Below, one piece after another: positions 13,889 through 22,394 of a DNA stretch of 25,889 nucleotides. The notes under the pieces are model-generated. The model saw nothing but the letters and a program-made list of their open reading frames with translations, made no database searches and had not been told where the DNA came from. A program made the translations under genes and the position numbers. Source of the DNA: Spirochaetota bacterium (GTDB taxonomy: Bacteria > Spirochaetota > B62-G9 > DRHN01); assembly GCA_023136305.1 (NCBI GenBank), contig JAGLSF010000002.1, forward strand, positions 1-25,889, given 5' to 3'. The number at the start of each line of letters is the position of its first letter. The first letter of the stretch is position 1.

Positions 13889-15271
13889 ATGCAACGAGTT
13901 GGACTTGGTGAACTGCTGCAGGGTGTACAGCTCGATTTCGTCAGTGATAGGAAGGCCCTGGAGCACCTTTCGGTCTCATCAGTGTCAACCGACACGCGTT
14001 CTTTGAAAAGCGGCGATCTGTTTATAGCGATTCCCGGAGAGCTGTATGACGGGCATGCCTATGTCGGTGATGCCTGCCACAGAGGAGCATCGGGTGTGCT
14101 CTTCAATATACAGAGGAAAGCGGATCTTAGAAAGCAGATAGACTTCTCCCCCGGAATGCCGTTTATCGGAGTGGCCGATACCCGGAAGGCCCTGGGAAGC
14201 ATGGCCGTCAACTATGTGCGAAGATTCAGCCTCATCAAGTGTGCCCTTACGGGTTCGGCGGGAAAGACAACAACAAAGGGTCTCATTCACTCGGTGCTAT
14301 CGCAGAAGTTCAGGGTGGTTGCGAGTATTCAGAGCTACAACAACGACATCGGTGTGCCGAAGACCCTTTTGAACATTGATGGCACCACCCAGATTCTGGT
14401 CCAGGAGATGGGTACCAATCACCCGGGAGAGATCGCATATCTTGCAGGTCTCGTACAACCTGATTGTGCACTGGTTACGAATATTGGGCCGGCTCACATC
14501 GGTTATTTCGGCTCTGTGCGGAATATCGCACGTGAAAAGAGAGAGGTATTCAGGTGTCTGGGCAGTGATGGAACAGCCTTTATCAATCAGGAAGATCCTT
14601 ATGCCGGGACGCTGAAGAGGGGCGTGCGGGCATCTATAGAGACCTTCGGTCTCAGGAGCGGGGACCTTTTTCCCGATCGTGTCATTAGACGGGGTGTTGA
14701 TTTCACCGAGTTCGGACTTGGCGGCCGGACCGTCAGGGCACGGGTGCTTGGCACCCATGGAGTACTCAATGCTACTGCAGCTGCTCTCGTGGGAAAGCAC
14801 TTTGGATTGTCCATTGATGAGATTAAAAGGGGGATTGAAGCGTTTAAGGGGGAATCGGGCAGAGGTCTCATTTACCGACAGAAAAATGTGACCTTTGTGG
14901 ATGAGAGCTACAATGCCAACCCCCTCTCCGTTTCCGCTTCTCTTTCCTATCTGGGAGAAATGGAGACAGCGGGGAGAAAGATTTTTGTCTTTGCCGACAT
15001 GCTCGAGTTGGGCAGGAGCTCTGATCGATATCACAGAAAGGTGGCACGGGATGTACTGCAGAACGGGATTGATGTCGTGTACACCTATGGTGAAAAGGCC
15101 TCGATCACTGCCGCTCGGTGCAGGACTGGAGGACATCTCCATGTCCTTCACTTTGATGATATCGATAAACTTAGGCAAAGGCTGGGCGAGGAGATCACGG
15201 GCGGTGACGTCGTTCTTGTCAAAGGCTCACGGGCCATGAGGCTCGAAGTTGTCATTCGCGCCTTTGTCTGA
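13889..15271 (+). CDS. murF: UDP-N-acetylmuramoyl-tripeptide--D-alanyl-D-alanine ligase
   Basis: MurF adds the D-Ala-D-Ala dipeptide to UDP-MurNAc-tripeptide, the last cytoplasmic step before lipid I. The 460-residue protein has the N-terminal UDP-binding domain (STDTRSLKSGDLFIAI, 33-48), the ATP P-loop TGSAGKTTTK (121-130), the IQSYNNDIGVP segment, DESYNANPLS and the C-terminal FADMLELG. All are typical of MurF, not MurE or MurC. ATG 13889 has an AAGG site upstream. It is the only Mur ligase in the cluster. It is followed by a hairpin-rich repeat, the only long gap in the operon. Confidence 0.95.
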   Translation: MQRVGLGELLQGVQLDFVSDRKALEHLSVSSVSTDTRSLKSGDLFIAIPGELYDGHAYVGDACHRGASGVLFNIQRKADLRKQIDFSPGMPFIGVADTRKALGSMAVNYVRRFSLIKCALTGSAGKTTTKGLIHSVLSQKFRVVASIQSYNNDIGVPKTLLNIDGTTQILVQEMGTNHPGEIAYLAGLVQPDCALVTNIGPAHIGYFGSVRNIAREKREVFRCLGSDGTAFINQEDPYAGTLKRGVRASIETFGLRSGDLFPDRVIRRGVDFTEFGLGGRTVRARVLGTHGVLNATAAALVGKHFGLSIDEIKRGIEAFKGESGRGLIYRQKNVTFVDESYNANPLSVSASLSYLGEMETAGRKIFVFADMLELGRSSDRYHRKVARDVLQNGIDVVYTYGEKASITAARCRTGGHLHVLHFDDIDKLRQRLGEEITGGDVVLVKGSRAMRLEVVIRAFV

Positions 15272-15277
15272 GCTGAT

Positions 15278-15464
15278 GTACATGGATGTACGGACGTCGG
15301 TTTTCGCCATCCATGGCTTCACCGACATGCCCCACATCCTGTGGGTCATGCAGGCGCAGCCAGGCGACCGAAGGGAGTGCCTGAAGTAAAGGCGGAAGCC
15401 TGTCGAAGTACAAGGATGTACGAGTGTCGACGAAGCCAAGGATGGTGGGAGTCGACCGAAGTAC
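15278..15464. repeat. hairpin-rich imperfect inverted repeat (MITE/REP-like) between murF and mraY
   Basis: The two ends form an imperfect inverted repeat over roughly 75 bases: the left arm from GTAC at 15288 resembles the reverse complement of the right arm ending at GTAC 15464, with shared CCATCC-TGGCTTC and ACATCC cores. Small hairpins are nested inside. GTACA-TGGA-TGTAC is at 15278-15291 and GTACA-AGGA-TGTAC at 15408-15421. CCATCCATGG is at 15307-15316 and CCAAGGATGG at 15436-15445. CCCACA-TCC-TGTGGG is at 15331-15345 and AGGC-GGAA-GCCT at 15390-15401. No transposase gene is present. It starts 6 bases after the murF stop and ends just before the mraY ribosome site, so it looks like a nonautonomous or REP-type element inserted in the operon. 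Confidence 0.75.
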
Positions 15465-15477
15465 CTGGGAGGGGAAC

Positions 15478-16563
15478 TTGTTCTATCATTTTCTGTACCC
15501 GCTCTACGATAAGTTCTTCGCATTCAATGTTTTTCGCTACATAACCTTCCGCTCAGCTTATGCGACAATTACCGCTCTTCTCATCTGCTTCCTGTTCGGA
15601 CCGCCTCTCGTCAAGATAATGCGGCAGCTTGGAACGGGTGAGCAGGTCCGGGAGTACACGCCGAGCACTCATGAGAAGAAGGCGGGGACCCCATCCATGG
15701 GGGGTATTATCATCCTTCTTGCCATTCTCGCTTCGAGTATTCTGTGGGGCAATCTATCCAATCGATACACCATTCTCGTTCTCACCTCGACATTTGGATA
15801 CGGGGTGATCGGATTCCTCGACGATTATTTGAAGTTTGTAAAAAAGAGCTCCAAGGGACTTCACGCACGATTCAAGCTCATCACACAGCTTGTTATCTCA
15901 GCCGCTGTTACCCTCTACATCTATTTCGAGCCTGGGAGGAGTGCTGAGACAACACTCCTGTACGTTCCCTTTGTGACGGGGCCGATTGTCGACATGTCTT
16001 TTCTATACATCCCATTCGGCATGCTGTTGCTTGTCGGGTTCTCCAATGCGGTAAATCTGACAGACGGACTTGACGGGCTTGCCATAGGACTGATCATATT
16101 CGTTGCCGCGGCGTATGCAGGGTTGAGCTACCTGACCGGTCACGTGAAGATTGCCGAGTACCTCCGAATTCCCTACATACCGGACAGTGCCGAGCTGACC
16201 GTATTCTGTATGAGCCTGCTCGGGGCCGGTGTGGGATTTCTCTGGTTCAACGCCCATCCTGCAGAGGTGTTCATGGGAGATACGGGATCGCTTTCCCTGG
16301 GTGGGGCCATCGGCCTTGTTGCAATGCTTGTGAAGAAGGAGATTCTGCTGCTTCTCATCGGCGGGGTGTTTATTGCCGAGACGCTCTCGGTCATCATACA
16401 GGTCGTTTCATATAAGCTGTTCAAGAAGAGGGTATTCCTGATGTCACCACTTCACCATCATTTTGAGTTGAAGGGGTGGCCTGAATCGAAGATCATTGTC
16501 AGGTTCTGGATTGCAGGCGCAATGCTGGCACTCGTTGCCCTGAGTACCATTAAGATACAGTGA
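15478..16563 (+). CDS. mraY: phospho-N-acetylmuramoyl-pentapeptide transferase
   Basis: MraY moves phospho-MurNAc-pentapeptide onto undecaprenyl phosphate, making lipid I at the inner membrane. From TTG 15478 the protein has 361 residues, matching the usual 360. It has about ten membrane segments, the catalytic aspartates D115-D116 (LDDYLK) and NLTDGLDG (193-200), MGDTGS (266-271) and HHHFELKG (326-333). The frame stays open back to GTG 15424, but those codons lie inside the repeat element. The start at TTG 15478 gives the conserved beginning FYHFLYPL and has GGGAGGGG 4 bases upstream. It overlaps ftsW by 4 bases. Confidence 0.95.
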   Translation: MFYHFLYPLYDKFFAFNVFRYITFRSAYATITALLICFLFGPPLVKIMRQLGTGEQVREYTPSTHEKKAGTPSMGGIIILLAILASSILWGNLSNRYTILVLTSTFGYGVIGFLDDYLKFVKKSSKGLHARFKLITQLVISAAVTLYIYFEPGRSAETTLLYVPFVTGPIVDMSFLYIPFGMLLLVGFSNAVNLTDGLDGLAIGLIIFVAAAYAGLSYLTGHVKIAEYLRIPYIPDSAELTVFCMSLLGAGVGFLWFNAHPAEVFMGDTGSLSLGGAIGLVAMLVKKEILLLLIGGVFIAETLSVIIQVVSYKLFKKRVFLMSPLHHHFELKGWPESKIIVRFWIAGAMLALVALSTIKIQ

Positions 16564-17756
16564 GCGTGTGGATGAAACCTGAGGTAATGAGTCACAGGCA
16601 GCTCTGGGTCATGAGGGGCGAGAGAACTGGTGAGATGGACTATGTCCTTCTTTCCCTTGTCCTCATCTTCTTCGGGCTTGGCATCGTCATGGTTTTCAGT
16701 GCCAGCCTCAACGAGGGATTGAAGCTCGATGACTCTGCCTACTTTCTCAAGCGTCAGATCGCCTGGACACTCATATCCTATATCTCCTGTGCCGTTTTCA
16801 TATTCATCGATTACCGGGTGCTGGAAAAGACCGTGAAGCTGCAGGTGTGGGGAATCGTTGTACTGCTGCTGCTGCTCTTCTTCCCTCCCTTCAGGGAAGC
16901 GGGGATCGTCCATCCTTCGCGTCGATGGTACCGCTTTCTCTCGGGCGGTTTTCAACCCTCAGAGTTCGCGAAGATTGTTCTTATCGTATATTTATCTTCG
17001 GTGCTTTCCAGGAAAGGCGAACGCATCGGAGATTTTTACAGGGGGTTTTTACCGCCCTTTCTCGTCACGGCGGTTTTCGCCTTTCTTGTACTTCTGGAGC
17101 CCGATTTTTCGACGGCCTTCATTCTCTTCTTTATCGCGATAGTCATGTTTTTTATTGCAGGTATACGCTCCTTTTCCATAGTTGCCCTTTTCATGGTGAG
17201 TATACCTGCACTGATTCTCATGGTGAGCGGGAAGAGCTATCGCCAGGACAGGATAATCGGTTTTATTAATCCCTGGGGGGATCCGACAGATAAGGGGTAT
17301 CAGATCATACAGTCATTCAAGGCTTTTGCACTTGGCGGGTTTTCCGGCGTCGGACTGGGGAGAAGTGTACAGAAGATGCGGTACCTACCCATTCCCCACA
17401 CCGACTTCATATTTGCAATAATAGCTGAAGAACTTGGATACCTGGGGGTGCTAGGTGTCATAGCCCTGTACATGCTTCTTGCATACAGGGGTTATAAAAT
17501 AGCCTATGCGCAGGTCCGGGGTTTTGAGTTTCTGCTTGCATTCGGAATCACCTCCCTGATCGTGTGGGAGGCGGTTTTCAATATCGCTGTGGTGACAGGC
17601 CTTATACCGTCAACGGGGATAAGCCTTCCCTTTCTCTCATACGGCGGTTCGGGCCTGCTTGCAAACTCGATCCTGATGGGTATATTGCTCAACCTGTCAC
17701 GCAACCGGGGAGTTATTGAACAGGTCGAACAGAATCTGGCGGATGCTGAGATATGA
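16560..17756 (+). CDS. ftsW: SEDS-family septal peptidoglycan glycosyltransferase FtsW
   Basis: FtsW polymerises lipid II at the septum together with a class B PBP. The 398-residue protein has about ten membrane segments and SEDS hallmarks: FQPSEFAKI (near 130), NPWGDPTDKGYQ, the IPHTDFIFAIIAEELGY loop and the C-terminal LPFLSYGGSGLL. GTG 16560 overlaps the mraY stop as GTGA; ATG 16572 is an alternative. An RodA identity cannot be excluded from motifs alone, but position before ftsQAZ favours FtsW. The usual partner gene ftsI is absent here and must lie elsewhere. It overlaps ftsQ by 4 bases (ATGA). Confidence 0.93.
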   Translation: MSVWMKPEVMSHRQLWVMRGERTGEMDYVLLSLVLIFFGLGIVMVFSASLNEGLKLDDSAYFLKRQIAWTLISYISCAVFIFIDYRVLEKTVKLQVWGIVVLLLLLFFPPFREAGIVHPSRRWYRFLSGGFQPSEFAKIVLIVYLSSVLSRKGERIGDFYRGFLPPFLVTAVFAFLVLLEPDFSTAFILFFIAIVMFFIAGIRSFSIVALFMVSIPALILMVSGKSYRQDRIIGFINPWGDPTDKGYQIIQSFKAFALGGFSGVGLGRSVQKMRYLPIPHTDFIFAIIAEELGYLGVLGVIALYMLLAYRGYKIAYAQVRGFEFLLAFGITSLIVWEAVFNIAVVTGLIPSTGISLPFLSYGGSGLLANSILMGILLNLSRNRGVIEQVEQNLADAEI

Positions 17757-18556
17757 TCAGGTTATACGAAAAGAATCCGGTACGTACAAGACGGGGCGTC
17801 AGAGTCATACTCATCTCACTCATCAGCGTACTGGTGGCCATGATGTTTCTGAGAGTCGGGCTGGAGGTGACGGGGCAGGCCATCCTTCCGGTCAAGGCGG
17901 TGCAGATATTCGGCAACAGATTCATCTCGAATCGAGAGGTTCTCTCGCTCCTGGGCCTTAAGTCTGGCACTTCCATGATCTTCCTCAATCTGGAAACGGC
18001 GAAGGAGAGGCTGATGAGTGACAGTCGGGTACGGGTTGTGCAGATGGTGAAGGTCTATCCTGACACCTTGAGAGTTCACATACGGGAAAAGGACCCCGTG
18101 GCTCTTCTCGGTATAGATGATATGCTGCTCCTGATCAGTGGTGATGGTGTGGTGCTCGCTCCTGCGGCAGATGATCGGGGTTATTCAGATTATCCTTTCA
18201 TTTCACTTTTATCGAAAGATGACGATATTAAGATTGGAAATCCAGTTAATAATTTTTTTGTACTGAATCTGCTGGATGCGGTGATTCAATTTAACAGGAA
18301 GCATCCGGAATTTATCGCCCGTATAGAATCCTATACTGTGGATGATTCCGGTGTCTGGGTTCGATTGAATGACCCACGCTACCGTATCTTTTTTGGCAGC
18401 TATGTGGATGCCGGTAAACTGAACAGGCTCCGTGCCCTGATGTTCGTTCTTGATCAGTCCCATGATGATGAGAGCGCGAAACAGGGAGTCGTGGACATCG
18501 ACATGAGCGGTTCGCATGCAGCGGTGAGGGAAGGGGATGAGGATGAGTTACGATGA
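17753..18556 (+). CDS. ftsQ: cell division protein FtsQ/DivIB
   Basis: A 267-residue bitopic protein with a basic cytoplasmic N-terminus (RTRRGVR), one membrane segment (about 17-37) and a periplasmic POTRA domain (about 47-115: VKAVQIFGNRFISNREVL to YPDTLRVHIREKDPVALL), followed by the beta FtsQ domain. It bridges FtsL and the FtsWI synthase during divisome assembly. The ATG overlaps the ftsW stop (ATGA), implying translational coupling. The C-terminal 20 bases overlap ftsA. The C-terminal tail is acidic (EGDEDEL). Confidence 0.9.
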   Translation: MIRLYEKNPVRTRRGVRVILISLISVLVAMMFLRVGLEVTGQAILPVKAVQIFGNRFISNREVLSLLGLKSGTSMIFLNLETAKERLMSDSRVRVVQMVKVYPDTLRVHIREKDPVALLGIDDMLLLISGDGVVLAPAADDRGYSDYPFISLLSKDDDIKIGNPVNNFFVLNLLDAVIQFNRKHPEFIARIESYTVDDSGVWVRLNDPRYRIFFGSYVDAGKLNRLRALMFVLDQSHDDESAKQGVVDIDMSGSHAAVREGDEDELR

Positions 18557-19778
18557 CGATGTAGTTGTGGGACTTGATATTGGCACCACAAAGGTTTGCG
18601 CGATTATCGGAAGGATCAATGAATACAACAGCGTGGATATCGTCGGTGTCGGTGTGTCGCCCTCTCGGGGTCTGAGGAAGGGCGTAGTGATAAACATCGA
18701 GTCTACCGTCAATTCTGTCGCCACCGCAATCGAGAAAGCCGAGCTCATGGCTGGCATTGAAGTGAAATCCGTATTTTCAGGTATCGCCGGTGGTCATATT
18801 GAGGGAATTAATTCACGGGGTGTTGTTGCTGTTTCCTCGAGGGATAGAGAGATATCTGAGCTGGAAGTCAAACGCGTCATCGATGCAGCTAAGGCCCTCG
18901 CCCTGCCCATGGAGAGGGAGGTCATTCACGTCATCCCGCAGGAGTTCGTCATCGATAATCAGGATGGTATCAAGGACCCAGTGGGGATGAGCGGTGTACG
19001 CCTCGAAGCGGAGGTGCATATTGTGACGGGTGCCGTGGCATCGGCCCAGAATATCGTGAAGAGTGTCAACCGTGCCGGCTACGCAGTAAACGATATCGTC
19101 CTCGAACCTCTTGCATCTGCAATGGCGACCCTGAAGGACGATGAAAAGGAACTGGGTGTGGTACTCATCGATATTGGCGGTGGTACCACTGATGTGCTCA
19201 TATACCTCAACGGCAGCATATGGCATACCAATGTTCTTGCCATGGGTGGCAATCATGTCACCAATGACATCTCAATTGGTCTCCGCACACCGGTGAATGC
19301 TGCTGAGGAGATCAAGCGTAGGTGGGGCATAGCGGTGTCAGGACTCGTTGAACCTGATGAGATGATCGAAGTGCCGAATGTGGGAGGCCGGAACCCAAGC
19401 CGTATGCCGCGTCAGATACTTGCCGAGATCATACAGCCACGCATGGAGGAAATATTCTTTCTCGTCAAGGAGGAGCTGGACAAGAAGGATTTCAAAGACC
19501 TGCTTGCCGGCGGTATCGTGCTCACCGGAGGTGCTTCCCTGCTTTACGGAACCGAAAAGATCGCTGAGGACGTATTCGGGATGCCTGTCAGGATTGGGGC
19601 ACCGTCCGGTATCCACGGACTGGTTGAGGAAGTTTCCTCTCCCGAATTCTCAACAGGAGTGGGTCTTGTATACTACGGCCTCAACGCGCTGCCCGAGAGC
19701 TTCATGGAAAACAGAGGTGCAGGTCTTTTTAACAATATAAAGCATAGAATGTCCAACTGGTTGGGAGAATTTTTCTAA
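18537..19778 (+). CDS. ftsA: cell division protein FtsA
   Basis: FtsA is the actin-like ATPase that anchors FtsZ to the membrane. The 413-residue protein has the phosphate-1 motif GLDIGTTKVCAIIG (12-25), the 1C insertion domain, phosphate-2 LIDIGGGTTDV and the adenosine motif LTGGASLLYG. It ends in an amphipathic helix (IKHRMSNWLGEFF) that serves as the membrane-targeting sequence. ATG 18537 and ATG 18543 are both possible; a GAGGGAAGGGG stretch inside the end of ftsQ serves as ribosome site. The 20-base overlap with ftsQ suggests coupling. Confidence 0.96.
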   Translation: MRMSYDDDVVVGLDIGTTKVCAIIGRINEYNSVDIVGVGVSPSRGLRKGVVINIESTVNSVATAIEKAELMAGIEVKSVFSGIAGGHIEGINSRGVVAVSSRDREISELEVKRVIDAAKALALPMEREVIHVIPQEFVIDNQDGIKDPVGMSGVRLEAEVHIVTGAVASAQNIVKSVNRAGYAVNDIVLEPLASAMATLKDDEKELGVVLIDIGGGTTDVLIYLNGSIWHTNVLAMGGNHVTNDISIGLRTPVNAAEEIKRRWGIAVSGLVEPDEMIEVPNVGGRNPSRMPRQILAEIIQPRMEEIFFLVKEELDKKDFKDLLAGGIVLTGGASLLYGTEKIAEDVFGMPVRIGAPSGIHGLVEEVSSPEFSTGVGLVYYGLNALPESFMENRGAGLFNNIKHRMSNWLGEFF

Positions 19779-19800
19779 ACACACAGGGGAGGGGACTATC

Positions 19801-20949
19801 ATGGAGTTTGAAATTGTAGATGAGACGGTATTGGCGAACAAGATCAAGGTAATCGGTGTTGGCGGCGCCGGTTGCAATGCGATAAACCGTATGTTCGACG
19901 TGAATCTACGGAACATCGAACTCATTGCGGCAAATACCGATCTACAGTCTTTAAATGCCAATAAGGCGCCCATCAAGCTTCAGATAGGAGAGGCCCTGAC
20001 AAAGGGGCTGGGAGCTGGAGCCGACCCGGAAGTGGGTGAGAAGGCCGCTCTCGAGGACAGGGAGAGAGTGTTCGAGATCCTCCGGGGGGCCGAGATGGTG
20101 TTTATCACTGCCGGAATGGGAGGCGGTACCGGAACAGGTGCGGCCCCCGTGGTGGGATCCGTTGCCAAGGAGATTGGTGCCCTGACCGTCGGCGTGGTGA
20201 CCAAACCTTTTCATTTTGAGCTCGAGCGCAAGATGGAGATCGCCGAGGAGGGGATCGCCAAGCTCATGGAGTTTGTGGATACCCTGATCATTCTCCCCAA
20301 CCAGCAGCTCCTGGAAATCATCGATAAAAAAACCCCGATGATTGAAGCTTTTCGCATTGCAGACGATGTTCTCCGGCAGGGTGTACAGGGCATATCCGAC
20401 CTCATCACCGTACCGGGTGAGATCAATATCGATTTTGCCGACGTCAAGACAATCATGAACATGTCTGGCGGGGCTCTGATGGGTACCGGTGTAGGTAAGG
20501 GAGACAAAAAGGCCCTCGAAGCAGCCCAGATGGCCGTCAACAATCCTCTCCTTGAAGATTCAACAATTGACGGTGCAAAGGGCATACTCGTCAACGTATC
20601 TGGGGGTCCCGATCTCTCACTTTTTGAATACGATGAAATCGTAAAACTCATAACCAATACGGCATACAATGAGGCAATGATCATTGCCGGGATGGTAATC
20701 GATCACGCGATGAGCAATGAGGTGAGAGTCACGGTCATTGCCACCGGCTTCTCCAAGACCGCGGGTATGGAGGATGATGGTGATGGAGCGAAAAGCTTTG
20801 AAGTGTATCCTCTGAAGGACTTTGAACCCAAACGGCAGAAACCTCCCGTTACCAGGGAACTCCCCCTTATTGATACAAGCAACCTGAAACGCAGGTTCGG
20901 TGAGGATGATTACGACGTTCCCGCTTTTCTGAGGAGAAAAGCCGATTAG
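19801..20949 (+). CDS. ftsZ: cell division GTPase FtsZ
   Basis: FtsZ, the tubulin homologue that forms the Z-ring. The 382-residue protein has the GTP-binding signature GGGTGTG (107-113), the catalytic T7 loop NIDFAD (209-214) and a short C-terminal linker. It ends in a conserved tail peptide, DDYDVPAFLRRKAD, which binds FtsA and other partners. ATG 19801 has GGGGAGGGGAC upstream, stronger than those of its neighbours and in keeping with the higher amount of FtsZ needed. It is 22 bases after ftsA. Its last codons contain the GAGGAG that may serve the next gene. Confidence 0.97.
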   Translation: MEFEIVDETVLANKIKVIGVGGAGCNAINRMFDVNLRNIELIAANTDLQSLNANKAPIKLQIGEALTKGLGAGADPEVGEKAALEDRERVFEILRGAEMVFITAGMGGGTGTGAAPVVGSVAKEIGALTVGVVTKPFHFELERKMEIAEEGIAKLMEFVDTLIILPNQQLLEIIDKKTPMIEAFRIADDVLRQGVQGISDLITVPGEINIDFADVKTIMNMSGGALMGTGVGKGDKKALEAAQMAVNNPLLEDSTIDGAKGILVNVSGGPDLSLFEYDEIVKLITNTAYNEAMIIAGMVIDHAMSNEVRVTVIATGFSKTAGMEDDGDGAKSFEVYPLKDFEPKRQKPPVTRELPLIDTSNLKRRFGEDDYDVPAFLRRKAD

Positions 20950-21010
20950 GAAGGATACGCGCGAAAAGTTCCTGTACACCTATCAGCAAACTGGCAGATT
21001 CAGGGCAGCC

Positions 21011-22393
21011 GTGTGTTATCCCAACTCCTATTACTCCGGTATGAGCAACCTCGGTTTTCAAAACCTCTTTCACAGAGCCTCTCTCTTCCATGGCCTGCAG
21101 GTTCATCGTTTCTTTATTGAACGAGACGGTATACTTCATTCGCCTGACCTGCCCGGCGAGCCCGGCAGGGTACTGGGGGCGTATGATGCGCTGTTCTTCT
21201 CACTTTCCTTCGAACTTGATTACATACACATGCTCAGTATGCTCAAAGCTTCGAACATACCCATGGAGAGGGAGGAACGGGTGGAGGGCCGCCCACTGAT
21301 TGCTGCCGGAGGGGTCGCTGTTACTGCAAATCCAGGAATTTTGAGTTCCTTTGCCGATATACTCTATCTGGGTGACATGGAGTGCGGCCTTGAGGAATTG
21401 ATAACCATCATGATTGAGAGTGATTTCAGATGCAGCGTGGCATCACTCAGGGCCTTTGCGCACATCAACGGTGCCTATGTGCCTGCGGTTCACGGGATGG
21501 AGCCGGTAGCAAAGGCAACCCTTCCCGCAGTAGGCGAACCTGCGCATACCGTTGTACTTACGGGGAACACCGAATTCTCCAACATGTTTCTCATAGAGAT
21601 TGGGAGGGGGTGTAGGAATAGTTGCAGTTTCTGCATGACGCGCTGTGTGAACAGACCGCTCAGGAGTGTTGACGGGCGGGTGGTTGTTGAGAAGGCGGAG
21701 AGGGTGTTGGCATTCACCAGAAGGGTGGGTCTCATTGCCCCGGTACTTACCGACCACAGGGACCTTCCCGGCATTGTGAGACAGTTGAACGGAATGGGTA
21801 TGACCGTGTCTTTCTCCTCTCTCAGGGCAGACGATTTCAACGCAGATATCGCCATGCTCCTCAGTGACAACGGACAGAAAACGGTTACCTTTGCTCCGGA
21901 AACCGGTTCTGAGGTGCTGCGTCGGAACATCGGTAAAAGGCTTCAGGATGAGGCTCTTCTGGACGCGGTTCGCACCGCTATGGGGTATGGCATTCGCCGG
22001 TTCAGGTATTACCTCATGATTGGCCTTCCCGGCGAGACCTCCCATGATATAGGGGCAATCGTGGAGCTGGTACGAAAAACCGTACAGCTATTTTCCCCTC
22101 ATGGTGCACAGCTCATGCTGAGCATCAATCCCTTTGTACCGAAGATGGGTACCGGTATGGAATCGGCACGCCTCTATCCCATGGAATATTATGAGACGGT
22201 TCGTGCGTCGCTTATGCAGGACTTCAGCGGGCTCGAAGGGGTAGAATATCGGTTCGAGTCATTTAAAAAACTCTATCTGCACTATTACCTGTCCATTGGA
22301 GATGACAGGATAGGCAGGCTGCTTGGTCAATGCATCGGGGAAGGCTCCCTAAGGGGTTTCCCCGCTGCCGCTGCTGGGATAATGGGATACTGA
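21011..22393 (+). CDS. radical SAM protein, TIGR03960-like, unknown substrate
   Basis: At least 460 residues. The N-terminal part (CYPNSYYSGMSNLGFQ; YDALFFSLSFELDY; PLIAAGGVAVTANPG; YLGDMECGLEEL) matches the layout of TIGR03960-type proteins, with a B12-binding-like fold lacking a clear DxHxxG. The radical SAM core has CxxxCxxC at C201, C205, C208 (GRGCRNSCSFC), binding a 4Fe-4S cluster and SAM. GTG 21011 is the first conventional start and has a modest AGGG site. Codons just before it (TGRFRAA) look like part of the domain, so initiation may be at ATT 20945, with GAGGAG 8 bases upstream and a 5-base overlap with ftsZ. No function is known to me. A further C-terminal cysteine (near 448) is present. 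It abuts xerD by one base. Confidence 0.87.
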   Translation: MCYPNSYYSGMSNLGFQNLFHRASLFHGLQVHRFFIERDGILHSPDLPGEPGRVLGAYDALFFSLSFELDYIHMLSMLKASNIPMEREERVEGRPLIAAGGVAVTANPGILSSFADILYLGDMECGLEELITIMIESDFRCSVASLRAFAHINGAYVPAVHGMEPVAKATLPAVGEPAHTVVLTGNTEFSNMFLIEIGRGCRNSCSFCMTRCVNRPLRSVDGRVVVEKAERVLAFTRRVGLIAPVLTDHRDLPGIVRQLNGMGMTVSFSSLRADDFNADIAMLLSDNGQKTVTFAPETGSEVLRRNIGKRLQDEALLDAVRTAMGYGIRRFRYYLMIGLPGETSHDIGAIVELVRKTVQLFSPHGAQLMLSINPFVPKMGTGMESARLYPMEYYETVRASLMQDFSGLEGVEYRFESFKKLYLHYYLSIGDDRIGRLLGQCIGEGSLRGFPAAAAGIMGY

Positions 22394-22394
22394 A

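Noticed and set aside
14297..15178. 293-codon open frame on the minus strand within murF
   Set aside because: Opposite strand of a clearly recognised MurF with all motifs; composition is antisense-like and there is no family resemblance.
15278..15464. CRISPR array or riboswitch at the murF-mraY gap
   Set aside because: Repeats are inverted and imperfect, with no regular spacers; no known riboswitch core was recognised and it is mid-operon.
15424..15477. 18-residue N-terminal extension of MraY starting at GTG 15424
   Set aside because: Most of those codons lie inside the repeat element; TTG 15478 has a strong SD and gives the normal MraY length and N-terminus.
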